Shown: positions 7,982-16,774 of the stretch, piece by piece
Layout: each line of letters opens with the position of its first letter
Numbering within the stretch: position 1 is the stretch's first letter
DNA from: an uncultured Kiritimatiellota bacterium
GTDB taxonomy: Bacteria; Verrucomicrobiota; Kiritimatiellia; RFP12; UBA1067
Assembly (NCBI GenBank): GCA_934667425.1
Contig: CAKULV010000006.1
Location: 1 to 64,000 of the forward strand
DNA: 64,000 nt
Direction: 5' to 3'
Position numbers and translations under genes: made by a program
The notes under the pieces: generated by a model
The model's input: only the letters and a program-made list of their open reading frames with translations
Databases searched by the model: none
What the model was told of the DNA's origin: nothing

Positions 7982-8122
7982 TAGTGCCCGCCGCTTTGCA
8001 ATTTGCCGCTCGCTGGAGTCTTGCGGCGCGGCCTGGCGATATCGCGACGGCGCTGATGCAGATGTCGTAGATCTCATAGTTAACGCACAGGGGCTTCTGG
8101 CCGTTGAGTCGTGATCGCGGGG

Positions 8123-9286
8123 TTAGGCGGTGCCATTGGCATTGCGCCATGCGCGCATCGTAATTCCAAAACGACGCTTGAACAGTTCCTTGGGATAGGT
8201 TTCGTTCGGAAATCCGCAGTCCTCGGTGATCTTTTTGATGGGAAGCTTTGTTTCCGTTAGGAGTTTCCTTACCTTCTTAATCTTGAAGTCCTGGATGGTC
8301 TCGGCGACCGTGCGCCCGCTGAACTCATGGAAACGAAGATCAAGCAGACGGCGGGAGACGCCGAGATGCGTGGCGACGACAGCCGGTGTGATGCCGGACG
8401 TCGCGTTCTTATGCATGAAGGAGAGCGCCTCGCGGATGATGTGTGCGGCCGGTACGAGCGGGCGGGATGATTCGCGTTCGACGAATCGGTGTCCTTTGCA
8501 AAGGATGGTGCGGGGCGAATAGGATTGACGCCCGTTCAGCATCGCCTGTAGCTCGGCGGCGGCTTTGAATCCTACATCTTCATGATCTGGCAGGATGCTT
8601 GAAAGCGGGACCTTTGCCATATCGCACAGGAGAGCATCGTTGTCCACTCCGATCACGGCCAAGGACTGAGGCACTGCGATTTGTTCGGTGGCGGCAGTCT
8701 CCAGGACAGAGAAGGCGAGTGTATCGTTTGCCGCCATTACGGCGGCAGGCTTAGGGAGGGCATTGAGCCAGCCCGAGAGTCTATCTTCCCCGCAGTGTTC
8801 GAAATAGGGGCAGCGGTTGCTTAGACGATTGAATTCGGCCTTGAAATGCTCTGCCCGCAGGTTGGCCCAGCAGGTGCTTTGTGAAGGCTTGACGAAAGCG
8901 CACGCGGCGAAGCGCCCGTAAGAGCAGAGTCGTTCGGCGCCGAAACGCCCGATCTCGCCATCGTCAATCTTCACAAGAGCGATACGCGCTGATTTGCTCA
9001 GTCTGGATGTCGGTCGCGAGCCGATGGCGACAATTGGCATGTCGGCCCTTGCGAGCATGTTCTGGATGTCGTATTGCGTTGATTCCGTTGTGATGACGCC
9101 GTCGATTTCGTCTAACTTGATCTCGGACGATGCGCGGGATGTCTGGCTTTCGTCGGACTGAACGAGACGAAGATGCCAACGCATGTTCTCCCGGGTGAAT
9201 CGGAAGATCCCGCAAAGACAGTCTCGCCGGGACGTCTTGCCGATGTTGGTGATTATTACTACATTCTTTTTAGCGAGAAGTGGCAT
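8123..9286 (-). CDS. XylR-type regulator (LacI-like ligand domain + AraC HTH), no. 2
   Basis: This 387-residue protein starts MPLLAKKNVVIITNIGKTSR and carries a LacI-like ligand domain to about residue 265 (VMAANDTLAFSVLE, then LAVIGVDNDALLCDMAKVPL). The AraC-type double helix-turn-helix is at about 275-385 (ITPAVVATHLGVSRRLLDLR and IKKITEDCGFPNETYPKELF). It is likely to sense a sugar and control the adjacent SUMF1-fold genes, which start divergently 150 bases away. It resembles regulator 1 in layout but is clearly a different paralogue. Confidence 0.9.
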   Translation of the reverse strand: MPLLAKKNVVIITNIGKTSRRDCLCGIFRFTRENMRWHLRLVQSDESQTSRASSEIKLDEIDGVITTESTQYDIQNMLARADMPIVAIGSRPTSRLSKSARIALVKIDDGEIGRFGAERLCSYGRFAACAFVKPSQSTCWANLRAEHFKAEFNRLSNRCPYFEHCGEDRLSGWLNALPKPAAVMAANDTLAFSVLETAATEQIAVPQSLAVIGVDNDALLCDMAKVPLSSILPDHEDVGFKAAAELQAMLNGRQSYSPRTILCKGHRFVERESSRPLVPAAHIIREALSFMHKNATSGITPAVVATHLGVSRRLLDLRFHEFSGRTVAETIQDFKIKKVRKLLTETKLPIKKITEDCGFPNETYPKELFKRRFGITMRAWRNANGTA

Positions 9287-9293
9287 AACGCGG

Positions 9294-9323
9294 ATTATAG
9301 CGGAACTGTGGCTGCCGAGTCAA
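9294..9323 (-). promoter_or_regulatory. Strong promoter of regulator 2, predicted leaderless
   Basis: On the minus strand TTGACT (9323-9318), an 18-bp spacer and a consensus TATAAT (9299-9294) are followed after 7 bases by the ATG at 9286. The predicted transcription start is the A of the ATG. It lies back to back with a plus-strand -10 at 9391. Confidence 0.75.
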
Positions 9324-9387
9324 TCGGGGCGTGCTTTGCAGCGAATGTTTCAATTGCCTGGAAACGAATGTTGGTGAATGCTGCTTT

Positions 9388-9396
9388 TGGTATAAT
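9388..9396 (+). promoter_or_regulatory. Extended -10 promoter of the SUMF1 locus
   Basis: TGG-TATAAT (hexamer 9391-9396) is a consensus extended -10. No -35 box at proper spacing is clear. The transcript would start near 9403 and carry a leader of about 30 bases with AAGGAG (9423-9428), 7 bases before the GTG start. Confidence 0.65.
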
Positions 9397-9435
9397 GCCG
9401 CCGCAATTTCAAACCATAAGGAAAGGAGTTAATCT

Positions 9436-10902
9436 GTGGCTACAGGACTCGACGGAAGGCCGCATGCGGGAAATCTGCAAGTACGGCTTAAGAAGTATGG
9501 TAAGTTCGCATCTGGGAAGCCGAGGCGAGGGGTTTTGAACAGCATTGTTTCCGCATTCGGGGCTGTGGCGTGTGTGCTGCCCCTAATCGCGGCCCCGGCC
9601 ATCGACTCGACATCGATGACTTTCGTATCATGTTCCAATGGGAATCGAGCCTCGATTGGCTATGAGTTGAGTGGGGCTCCGGCCATCGTGACTCTGGACG
9701 TTCAGACGAATACGATGGCGGACGCTTCCGGCGATTGGGTCTCTATCGGCGGCGAGAAAGTCCAGTCTCTGAGCGGGGATGTCAATCGTATTGTGCGGGC
9801 TAACGGACATCATGAGATCGTTTGGCGTGCCGGTGATGATTGGGGGCGCGAAATCAAGCTGACAGGAGGTGTTATCCGCGCGGAGGTGACGGCGTGGGCG
9901 ACGAATGCGCCGCCCGAATGGCTGGTGATCGGTCTTCAGCGGCAGGGCGACGTTCGGTTCTATGCCGCATCGAATTTCGTGCCGCATGGCATCGGCGCAG
10001 ATCTATACAAGGCTGAAGCGATCCTGATGCGCAAGATTGACGCGGCTGGTGTGGTGTGGCGGATGGGCGAGACGAAGGCTCAGACTGATGCCGCCACGTC
10101 AAATGGCGACTTGCGCGAAAAGTATTACGTGCAGGATCTTGCGCACAACGTGATGCTTACCGAGGACTACTACATCGGAGTCTATCCGGTGACGGTCGGC
10201 CAGTATGCCAACATGTGCGCGCGCAGGGAGCGCGGGGGCTATAACCAGCACATTGACGCGGCGTTGCGTCCTTTCTGCCCCATCGACGACGCTTCGGTGG
10301 CGGCCATCCGCGGATCGTCCGACACTGCCTGCCGCTGGCCTGAGAACGGGTACGAGGTCTCCAATGACAGCGCTCTCAAGGGACTCCGCGACAAGTGCCT
10401 ACTCCCCAACATCGATTTGCCGACAGAGGAGCAGTGGGAGTTTGCCTGCCGAGCGGGCACGCGGACGTCGCTCAACAGCGGCGAGACGTATTCAGCCGCC
10501 CATTGTGAGACGTTAGGCTGGATCAGCACGAACAGCAAGGTGGACGACGGAACCGGGAAGATGGTCGCCTCCGTTCATCCCGTGGGACTCAAGAGGCCGA
10601 ATGCGTTCGGGCTATATGACATGCATGGCAACGTGATGGAGGCGACGCTTTCGCGCTACCTTGACGATGTCAAGATGGGCGGAACGAACTTTGTCAACAC
10701 TCTCGTCGCCGACTATGGCTATGGTGGCGTTACCGTCGATCCCGGGAGGCATGTCGCCGGTTCTGGCGTTGTCAAGCGCGGCGGATCCGTCAACACCTCT
10801 GCGGGGACTGCCCGTTCCGGACATCGCGAGAACGGATCCTATGGTTATGGCGGGTTAGCCTACGGCGGGTTCCGGTTGTGGCATCCGGCCTTGTTCAGGT
10901 GA
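9436..10902 (+). CDS. Secreted SUMF1-fold protein A (FGE-like, without active-site Cys)
   Basis: This 488-residue protein starts at a GTG behind AAGGAG. Its hydrophobic signal-like segment (VSAFGAVACVLPLIAAPA) lies unusually far in, at about residues 38-55. An N-terminal beta domain (about 58-190, with VTLDVQTNT and AEVTAWATNAPPEW) precedes a SUMF1/FGE-sulfatase domain (about 195-485): YYIGVYPVTVGQY, DLPTEEQWEFACRAGT, NAFGLYDMHGNVMEAT, VKRGGSVN and GGFRLW. Formylglycine-generating enzymes need two Cys just after the RGGS motif; this stretch has none. No sulfatase gene is nearby, so it is probably not an FGE. Its role is unknown. Confidence 0.8.
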   Translation: MATGLDGRPHAGNLQVRLKKYGKFASGKPRRGVLNSIVSAFGAVACVLPLIAAPAIDSTSMTFVSCSNGNRASIGYELSGAPAIVTLDVQTNTMADASGDWVSIGGEKVQSLSGDVNRIVRANGHHEIVWRAGDDWGREIKLTGGVIRAEVTAWATNAPPEWLVIGLQRQGDVRFYAASNFVPHGIGADLYKAEAILMRKIDAAGVVWRMGETKAQTDAATSNGDLREKYYVQDLAHNVMLTEDYYIGVYPVTVGQYANMCARRERGGYNQHIDAALRPFCPIDDASVAAIRGSSDTACRWPENGYEVSNDSALKGLRDKCLLPNIDLPTEEQWEFACRAGTRTSLNSGETYSAAHCETLGWISTNSKVDDGTGKMVASVHPVGLKRPNAFGLYDMHGNVMEATLSRYLDDVKMGGTNFVNTLVADYGYGGVTVDPGRHVAGSGVVKRGGSVNTSAGTARSGHRENGSYGYGGLAYGGFRLWHPALFR

Positions 10903-10916
10903 AATCACGGAGGGAC

Positions 10917-11150
10917 ATGAAAATGAAAAGAATTATTGCGTCGTTCGTTCTTGGGCTTTCCGTTTCCGGGCTGGCCATTCCGGCAGGTGATGCCGACTTC
11001 TGGGACACGAGTGCATACGTCGAGCCGCAGATGGCCTCGGCAGTGTCGATGGAGTCGGTGTCATACGACGGATTCGTTAAGGCCGTGGCGGTCAAAGTCT
11101 GCGATTTCTTCTGCACTCTCCCGACTGGGATGATGCTGATTTTCCGCTGA
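10917..11150 (+). CDS. Small secreted protein of unknown function
   Basis: This 77-residue protein starts MKMKRIIASFVLGLSVSG, a clear signal peptide, cleaved probably near AIPAGDA. The mature part (about 55 residues) starts DADFWDTSAYVEPQ and ends TLPTGMMLIFR, with two Cys in CDFFC. GGAGG precedes the ATG with good spacing. It sits between the two SUMF1-fold genes with 14 and 26 bases on either side, so the three are probably one operon. I do not recognise the family. It could also be the N-terminal remnant of a larger protein. Confidence 0.6.
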   Translation: MKMKRIIASFVLGLSVSGLAIPAGDADFWDTSAYVEPQMASAVSMESVSYDGFVKAVAVKVCDFFCTLPTGMMLIFR

Positions 11151-11176
11151 CGTGAAATCTTGACAAGGAGTCAATC

Positions 11177-12478
11177 ATGAGGGAATGTCTTACGTTGCTT
11201 GCCGCTGTGTCGGCGATTTCGCTTCTGACGGCAGAGCCGTCCGTAAGCGCGGATTCGGTTCACGTTTCGCGTACGGCGTCTGGAGCCGTCAAGATCTCCT
11301 ATACGCTGACAGGCGAGCCGGCGGTCATTACTATAGACATCCAGACGAACACGCAGGCTAATGCGGCCGGAAGCTGGGTGTCGATGGATGGTACGGCGCT
11401 GGCGAGTCTGGCCGGCGCGGTGAACCGTCCGGTAAGCGTGCTGGGGGAGGAGTCCGTCGCCTACTGGTTTCCCGCCAAGTCCATGGCTGGGGTGGCTGGC
11501 GATGCCCTGCGCGTGACGGTGAACGCCTGGCCGGCCACTGTGCCGCCCGACTATATGGTTGCCGACCTGACGCACCCTGACGTGCGGTTCTACGTTTCGA
11601 CGAACGCGCTGCCCGGTGGCCTCGGCAACCCCGCCTATCGACGGGACAAGCTCGTGATGCGCAAGATTCCGGCGAAGGGTGTCGTATGGCTGATGGGTTC
11701 GCCGAACAAGCTGACGGATCTGGACAACGCCACCATAAACAACTTTGCGCACAAGGTCCGATTGACCTCCGACTACTACGCCGGCGTCTTCGAGCTGACG
11801 CAGGGGCAGCTGGAGGCGTTGGGGTGCGCGAACAACAGCAAGTTTGCGGCGGAAGCGAATCACGAAGCGCTGCCGGCGGAACGCCTGGGCTGGCGCAGCA
11901 TTTATGCGATGATGGACGTTCTGCGCGTGCGCAGCGGCATCGTCGACATGGATCTGCCGACAGAAGCCCAGTGGGAATACGCCTGCCACGCAGGGTGCGG
12001 CGGCGAACTCCACAACGGGTTGCCTTGGACGGAGTCCAACCTGAAGAAAATCGCCTGGTTCAAGGCAAATGCGTCGAAGACAAAGCCAGTCGGTCTGCTT
12101 GCGCCGAATGCGTTCGGTCTCTACGACATGTTGGGCAACGTCTGGGAGTTCACCAAGGACGCCATGGGGATCAACTCCGGCGGCAATTATTATTTGGAGA
12201 GTTATCAAAGCTCGTTGGCGTCGGATTGGGCTGCGGGCGGAATCACGGACGATCCGCCCGGCGCGACCAACGAGAGCGGACGCAAGATGAAGCGCGGCGG
12301 ATCCTGGTACGAGGGTCGGGAGGATGAAGGCGGCGTCCATCGTTCGAATTTCCGCTCCGATGCATCTACGTATTGGGACGAGGGACCGGGCGGCAATGTC
12401 GGCTACATCGGCTGTCGCGTGTTCTGCTCGGCCGACGGAGCAGTCGCCGGCGCGAATGGCTGCCCACAGGCACAGTGA
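11177..12478 (+). CDS. Secreted SUMF1-fold protein B (FGE-like, without active-site Cys)
   Basis: This 433-residue protein has a signal peptide (residues 1-20), an N-terminal beta domain (about 25-165; ITIDIQTNTQANAAGSW and VTVNAWPATVPPDYMV match protein A) and a SUMF1 domain (about 165-425): YYAGVFELTQGQLEAL, DLPTEAQWEYACHAG, NAFGLYDMLGNVWEFT and MKRGGSWYEG. As in protein A, the catalytic Cys pair of formylglycine-generating enzymes is missing after RGGSW. AAGGAG lies 9 bases before the ATG. It is a diverged paralogue of protein A. DUF4838 gene A follows after 33 bases, suggesting one transcript into the glycosidase genes. Confidence 0.8.
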   Translation: MRECLTLLAAVSAISLLTAEPSVSADSVHVSRTASGAVKISYTLTGEPAVITIDIQTNTQANAAGSWVSMDGTALASLAGAVNRPVSVLGEESVAYWFPAKSMAGVAGDALRVTVNAWPATVPPDYMVADLTHPDVRFYVSTNALPGGLGNPAYRRDKLVMRKIPAKGVVWLMGSPNKLTDLDNATINNFAHKVRLTSDYYAGVFELTQGQLEALGCANNSKFAAEANHEALPAERLGWRSIYAMMDVLRVRSGIVDMDLPTEAQWEYACHAGCGGELHNGLPWTESNLKKIAWFKANASKTKPVGLLAPNAFGLYDMLGNVWEFTKDAMGINSGGNYYLESYQSSLASDWAAGGITDDPPGATNESGRKMKRGGSWYEGREDEGGVHRSNFRSDASTYWDEGPGGNVGYIGCRVFCSADGAVAGANGCPQAQ

Positions 12479-12511
12479 ATGTGTAAAAATGACGGGAACT
12501 CTGGAGGATAG

Positions 12512-14668
12512 ATGCAAATGACGATAGGAAAGCCGGGTGCGGGAATGCCATACGTCCGGAAGTTCGCCGTCCTGTTGCTGACGTGTGCCGCATCGACCAC
12601 GTGCCAGTTGATGGCGGACGGGAACCAAGAGCAACCGGCGGCGGAGATCGTCGTTCCCGCGCACGCAAACGGCGTCGAACAGCGTGCGGCCGACGAGCTG
12701 CGCTACCACATCGGCAAGGCGGTCGGATGCGAGCCGGAGATCGTAAGCGAAGACAAGCTTGGCCCGAAGGGCGCACGGCATCGCTTTTACCTTGGCGCCA
12801 CTGAGGCGGCGAGGAGGGCTATGCTTCCGGTCGGGGGGCTGGCAGACGAGGAACGCATTCTCAAGACCATCGGTGGCGATACGTTTCTCCTTGGCGGCGA
12901 CGAACCGCTGCGCAAGGGCGTTCCCTGGATCGATCTCCAGTGGGGGGCGCATGCCTACGGTACGCTCTATGCCGTCTATGAGTATCTGGAGCGCGAACTC
13001 GGCGTCCGTTGGCTGTGGCCGGGTGAGCTGGGAACGTATGTCCCGAAGCGGATGGCGTTGCCGGAGCCGCAGCTGGACGAGAGGGGGATCGAGCCGTTGC
13101 AGATGCGCCGTTGGCATGGCACGGGAGGCTCCGCCGAGAAAACGATGTATGGATGGAAGGATGCCGCAACGCGCGCGCGCTTCTTCGAGGAGCAGGCGAA
13201 GTTCATGATCCGTCATCGCTGCGGCCAGCGCATCAATTTCAAGTCTGGCCATGCCTTCGGGAAGTATGTCGAGCGTTTCCTCGAGACGCATCCCGAATAC
13301 TTCCAGTTGAAGCCTGACGGCACGCGCGGGCCATGGCACCCGGACAAGGCTGGCTGGAACTGCTCGATGTGCGTGTCGAATCCTGATCTCCCCAAGCTCG
13401 TGGCCGAGGACTGGTATCGGGGGTACGTGAAGCGTGCCGGGAAGGGCCGGTTCCCCGCGTGGCCTGTCGTCAACGCCTGCGAGAACGACTCGCCGGGCGC
13501 ATGCCGCTGCGAGAAGTGTCGTTCGTGGGATGGCCCCGATCCGTGCTTCAAGCTGAACGCTTATTGGAACGGCTCGCGTGATGCCGATCCCGAGATGTCG
13601 TCTTCGCTCGGCGTTTACGGACGGCTGGCGGACATGAACCGATGGGGCGAGTCGGCCACCAAGCCGCCAACGCCCTATTCGGCGAATGTCGCGGACCGCT
13701 ACGCGAAGTTCTATAACGCCGTACTTGCCGAAGCTCGGCGAAAGGTGCCGGAGGCGCGTGTTGTCGCCTACGCCTACCAGAACTATCTGGAGGGACCGAT
13801 CAACACGAAGGTAGATCCGGCCGTCATCATCGATTACGTTCCGCGCATGTACCTGCCGTACGACAGGGAGGAGTCGGACTTTCTGCGGAGGGGATGGATG
13901 AACTGGCGCAGGGCCGGCGTGCGCGACCTTATCTTCCGCCCTAACTTCACGCATGCCTTCGGCGGCTTCCCGGTCGATCAGGCCCGGCAATACTGCGAGG
14001 ACATCGCCTGGTGCGCAGACCGAGGTCTCTTCGGCATCACGCTTGACTCGGTCATGGGCTCCTATTCCGCGCAGGCGATGCACGACTACGCGATCACTCG
14101 CTCGTTCCGCGATCCGAAGCGCGGCTATGAGAAGGCTCGTGCCGACATGGTTTCGGCATTCGGGAAGGCCGGCAATGCAGTCAACCGCTACTTCGACTTC
14201 ATCGAATCCCATGCCAAGGCATGGACGCACGAGACGTTCGAGAAGATCCGTCAGGCGAACCCGATCGCGGGCGGCATCTTCGGTGGCGGTTTCAATCGTC
14301 AGGCCAACATCCTCGGAGACTTTTATTCAGATTCGTTCTTTGTAGAGGCCTACGCGCTTCTCGACGCGGCGGCGAGAGCGGCGGCGAACGATGCCGTGGT
14401 TCTTGATCGCATCGCTTTCCTGCGTACGGGCATCGTCAACACCGAGCTGACGCGCCGTACGCGCCTTGAACGCAAGGCGTTGGATGCGGATCCGGAAAGC
14501 GAGGCGAAAAGGGCGGCGTTTCTGGCGGCCTTTGAGAAGATGAACGCCTATCGCCTCTCCATCCCGTATGAATGTGCCCTAAACCTTCATCGCGAAGCGG
14601 TCAACGAGCTCAGGCAGCTACAGTGGCCGCATGAGGCGATTGACCTGACGAAAGAAAAGAAGCAATGA
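12512..14668 (+). CDS. DUF4838-domain secreted protein A (putative glycoside hydrolase)
   Basis: This 718-residue protein has a signal segment (VRKFAVLLLTCAASTTCQL, residues 15-33), an N-terminal GH20/GH67-type accessory beta domain (RAADELRYHIGKAVG to about 115) and a DUF4838 domain (about 190-480). Visible landmarks are YAVYEYLERELGVRWLWPGE, HRCGQRINF, CENDSPGACRCEKC and YAYQNYLEGP. DUF4838 proteins are TIM-barrel, glycosidase-like proteins common in PVC and Bacteroidetes glycan loci; activity is not established. GGAGG stands 4 bases before the ATG. Its stop overlaps the start of the GH127 gene (ATGA), so the two are translationally coupled. Confidence 0.85.
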   Translation: MQMTIGKPGAGMPYVRKFAVLLLTCAASTTCQLMADGNQEQPAAEIVVPAHANGVEQRAADELRYHIGKAVGCEPEIVSEDKLGPKGARHRFYLGATEAARRAMLPVGGLADEERILKTIGGDTFLLGGDEPLRKGVPWIDLQWGAHAYGTLYAVYEYLERELGVRWLWPGELGTYVPKRMALPEPQLDERGIEPLQMRRWHGTGGSAEKTMYGWKDAATRARFFEEQAKFMIRHRCGQRINFKSGHAFGKYVERFLETHPEYFQLKPDGTRGPWHPDKAGWNCSMCVSNPDLPKLVAEDWYRGYVKRAGKGRFPAWPVVNACENDSPGACRCEKCRSWDGPDPCFKLNAYWNGSRDADPEMSSSLGVYGRLADMNRWGESATKPPTPYSANVADRYAKFYNAVLAEARRKVPEARVVAYAYQNYLEGPINTKVDPAVIIDYVPRMYLPYDREESDFLRRGWMNWRRAGVRDLIFRPNFTHAFGGFPVDQARQYCEDIAWCADRGLFGITLDSVMGSYSAQAMHDYAITRSFRDPKRGYEKARADMVSAFGKAGNAVNRYFDFIESHAKAWTHETFEKIRQANPIAGGIFGGGFNRQANILGDFYSDSFFVEAYALLDAAARAAANDAVVLDRIAFLRTGIVNTELTRRTRLERKALDADPESEAKRAAFLAAFEKMNAYRLSIPYECALNLHREAVNELRQLQWPHEAIDLTKEKKQ

Positions 14669-16761
14669 CTACGACATTCCTGGTGTTGGCGGCGGCGACG
14701 ATCCTGAAAACGGTTCCCGCGCCGCCGGACAACGGAGGTGCGCTTGCGCCGAACGCCTTTGATCCGTTTCCTGCCGGAACGATCGAGCCGCATGGCTGGC
14801 TCAGACATCAGCTCGATCTGCAGACGGAAGGCCTGCAGGGGAGGCTATACGAGACGAGCGAGTTCCTGGTCGAGGGCAATGGCTGGCTCAAGCCGGACAA
14901 TGGCAGTAAGCATCCGTGCGTTCAGGGCTGGGAAGAGCAGGCATACTGGCTTCGGACTTTTGTAAGGCTCGGCATCCTGACGAAGAACGAGCGGATTATC
15001 GGCGTCTCTCGGAAGTGGATGGAGGCCATTCTCGCCGGAGCGGACACCGATGGCTGGTTCGGCCCGCGCATGCTCCGCAACCACAGACGCGCCGCGAACG
15101 ACGGTTCGATCTGCCATGACATCTGGGCTCACATGGTGATGACCGAGGCACTGATGACCTGGTATGATTTCACGGGCGACGTGCGCATCCCCAAAATGCT
15201 GGCGGCGTTCGCGCGCTGGTGCAACAATGTGCCGCATGACGTGTTCCTGCTGGCGGATTCTCGCGGCGGCAACTGGCATTATGCCGTTCAAAGGGATCGT
15301 GCCTGCGATATCGTGCCGTCGCTCTTTCGCCTGTATGGGATCACAGGCGACAAAGCCTTCCTCGATTTTGCCGACAAGTGTTTCCGCCATCGCAGCCGGG
15401 CAGGGAGGAAGACGACTTACCTAGACAGCCACAACGTGAACTTCGCAGAGCGCTTCGCATACGAGACCGTCTTCTCGCGGCGGAGCCGTCTGCCCGCGCA
15501 TCGGGCGTTCGCCGACTACTGGTTTGACTCAAACGCGCTCACGTGGGGCGGCGAGTTCCCGCGCTGGGGCTTCGCCTCCGACGAATGCGCGCGCGTCGGC
15601 TGCTTTGACGCGCGGTACGCGACCGAGACGTGCACGTGGGGCGAGTTCACGCGATCCTTTCATCTGCTGGGCGGCCTCACTGGCGAACCGAAGTGGGGTG
15701 ATCGCGCCGAGGACGTCGTCTTCAACTGCTACCCTGTGACCTTTACGCCGGACTGGAAGAAGGTCCACTACCTGACGGCGGCGAACCAGGTCTCACAGGA
15801 CGCCGGGACTGACCACAACTACCAGAAGCCGCCGCCGCGTCTGGCTTATTCTTCGACGCGCTACCGTTGCTGTCGCCATAACGCGGGGCTCACACTGCCG
15901 CTGTTCGCGGATAGGCTGACGCAGCGGACGCAGTCAGGCGATCTCGTCTTCTTCGCGTACGCGCCGCACGCTGGGCGGGACGGCGCGGTAGCATGGTCGC
16001 TTGAGACTCGTTATCCGTTCCGCGAACAGCTGAAGCTGAAGTTGAAGGATCTTGGTTCCCGCGCCGTATACCTGCGCGTGCCGGGCTGGGCGAAGGGCTT
16101 TGACGTCCGTCGCGGCGCGGAGGTCGTCGCAAAGACATCCGAGTCAGGAGTCTGGTTGAAGCTCACCGGACCTTGGGCCAAGGAAGAGCGTCTTGAGGTC
16201 TCGATGCGTGCAACGTGCGCCTTCACGCCGCATGTTCGCTCGGGGGCAGTGACGATAGATCGCGGGCCGCTGTCGTACTCGCTGGCGATCAAGGAACAGT
16301 ATCGCGAGGTGCCTGAACCGACCTTCGCGCCGGACAAGAGCGGCATTCTGGCGAGTCATTTCCCGGAGGAGGCTGATGCCGCGACGGCGGCTAAGATGAC
16401 TGAAGTTCTGCCGGCGAGCCCGTGGAACTACGCGCTCGACATCCGGCGTCCGCTGGAATACAGGGATCGTCCCTGGAGCGACGACTGCTTCTTTTCCGAG
16501 AATACGCCATGTGAGATTACGGCCTACGGTCGTAGGGTGCCGGAATGGAACGCTCAGGATTCCCAGCCTGCCGAGCTTCAGGAAAGTCCTGTGCGCACGC
16601 ACGAGCCCGAAGAAAGGCTGACTTTTATTCCGATGGGTGCGGCACGGTGTCGCCTGACGGTGCTTCCGGTATACGGCGAGGAGAGCATGCTGTCCTATGA
16701 GTGGACGCGCGTGCCGGAGAAGACAATTCGCCCGAAGCGTCCGAAGATCATTACGCAGTAA
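14665..16761 (+). CDS. GH127-family glycosidase (beta-L-arabinofuranosidase-like)
   Basis: This 698-residue protein is a member of GH127 (former DUF1680). The family start FDPFPAGTIEPHGWLRHQLD lies at about residue 31. The Zn-Cys active site is complete: Glu321 and Cys323 in TETCTWGEF, and Cys402-Cys403 in YRCCRHNAG. Spacing matches the retaining Cys-nucleophile enzyme HypBA1 (Glu338, Cys340, Cys417, Cys418). GH127 includes beta-L-arabinofuranosidases and 3,6-anhydro-D-galactosidases, so the substrate may be arabinan side chains or algal galactan. The N-terminal hydrophobic stretch (TTFLVLAAATILKTVPA) may be a signal peptide. It starts within the stop of the previous gene. Confidence 0.9.
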   Translation: MTTTFLVLAAATILKTVPAPPDNGGALAPNAFDPFPAGTIEPHGWLRHQLDLQTEGLQGRLYETSEFLVEGNGWLKPDNGSKHPCVQGWEEQAYWLRTFVRLGILTKNERIIGVSRKWMEAILAGADTDGWFGPRMLRNHRRAANDGSICHDIWAHMVMTEALMTWYDFTGDVRIPKMLAAFARWCNNVPHDVFLLADSRGGNWHYAVQRDRACDIVPSLFRLYGITGDKAFLDFADKCFRHRSRAGRKTTYLDSHNVNFAERFAYETVFSRRSRLPAHRAFADYWFDSNALTWGGEFPRWGFASDECARVGCFDARYATETCTWGEFTRSFHLLGGLTGEPKWGDRAEDVVFNCYPVTFTPDWKKVHYLTAANQVSQDAGTDHNYQKPPPRLAYSSTRYRCCRHNAGLTLPLFADRLTQRTQSGDLVFFAYAPHAGRDGAVAWSLETRYPFREQLKLKLKDLGSRAVYLRVPGWAKGFDVRRGAEVVAKTSESGVWLKLTGPWAKEERLEVSMRATCAFTPHVRSGAVTIDRGPLSYSLAIKEQYREVPEPTFAPDKSGILASHFPEEADAATAAKMTEVLPASPWNYALDIRRPLEYRDRPWSDDCFFSENTPCEITAYGRRVPEWNAQDSQPAELQESPVRTHEPEERLTFIPMGAARCRLTVLPVYGEESMLSYEWTRVPEKTIRPKRPKIITQ

Positions 16762-16774
16762 GGTCGAGACGGAC

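Noticed and set aside
9436..12478. Calling the SUMF1-fold proteins sulfatase-activating enzymes
   Set aside because: The Cys pair needed for formylglycine formation is absent in both and no sulfatase gene lies in the window.
11171..14230. 1019-codon open frame on the minus strand across the SUMF1-fold and DUF4838 genes
   Set aside because: It is antisense to clearly real genes with signal peptides and ribosome-binding sites. High-GC codon bias leaves the opposite strand free of stops; the translation is Arg/His-rich without domains.
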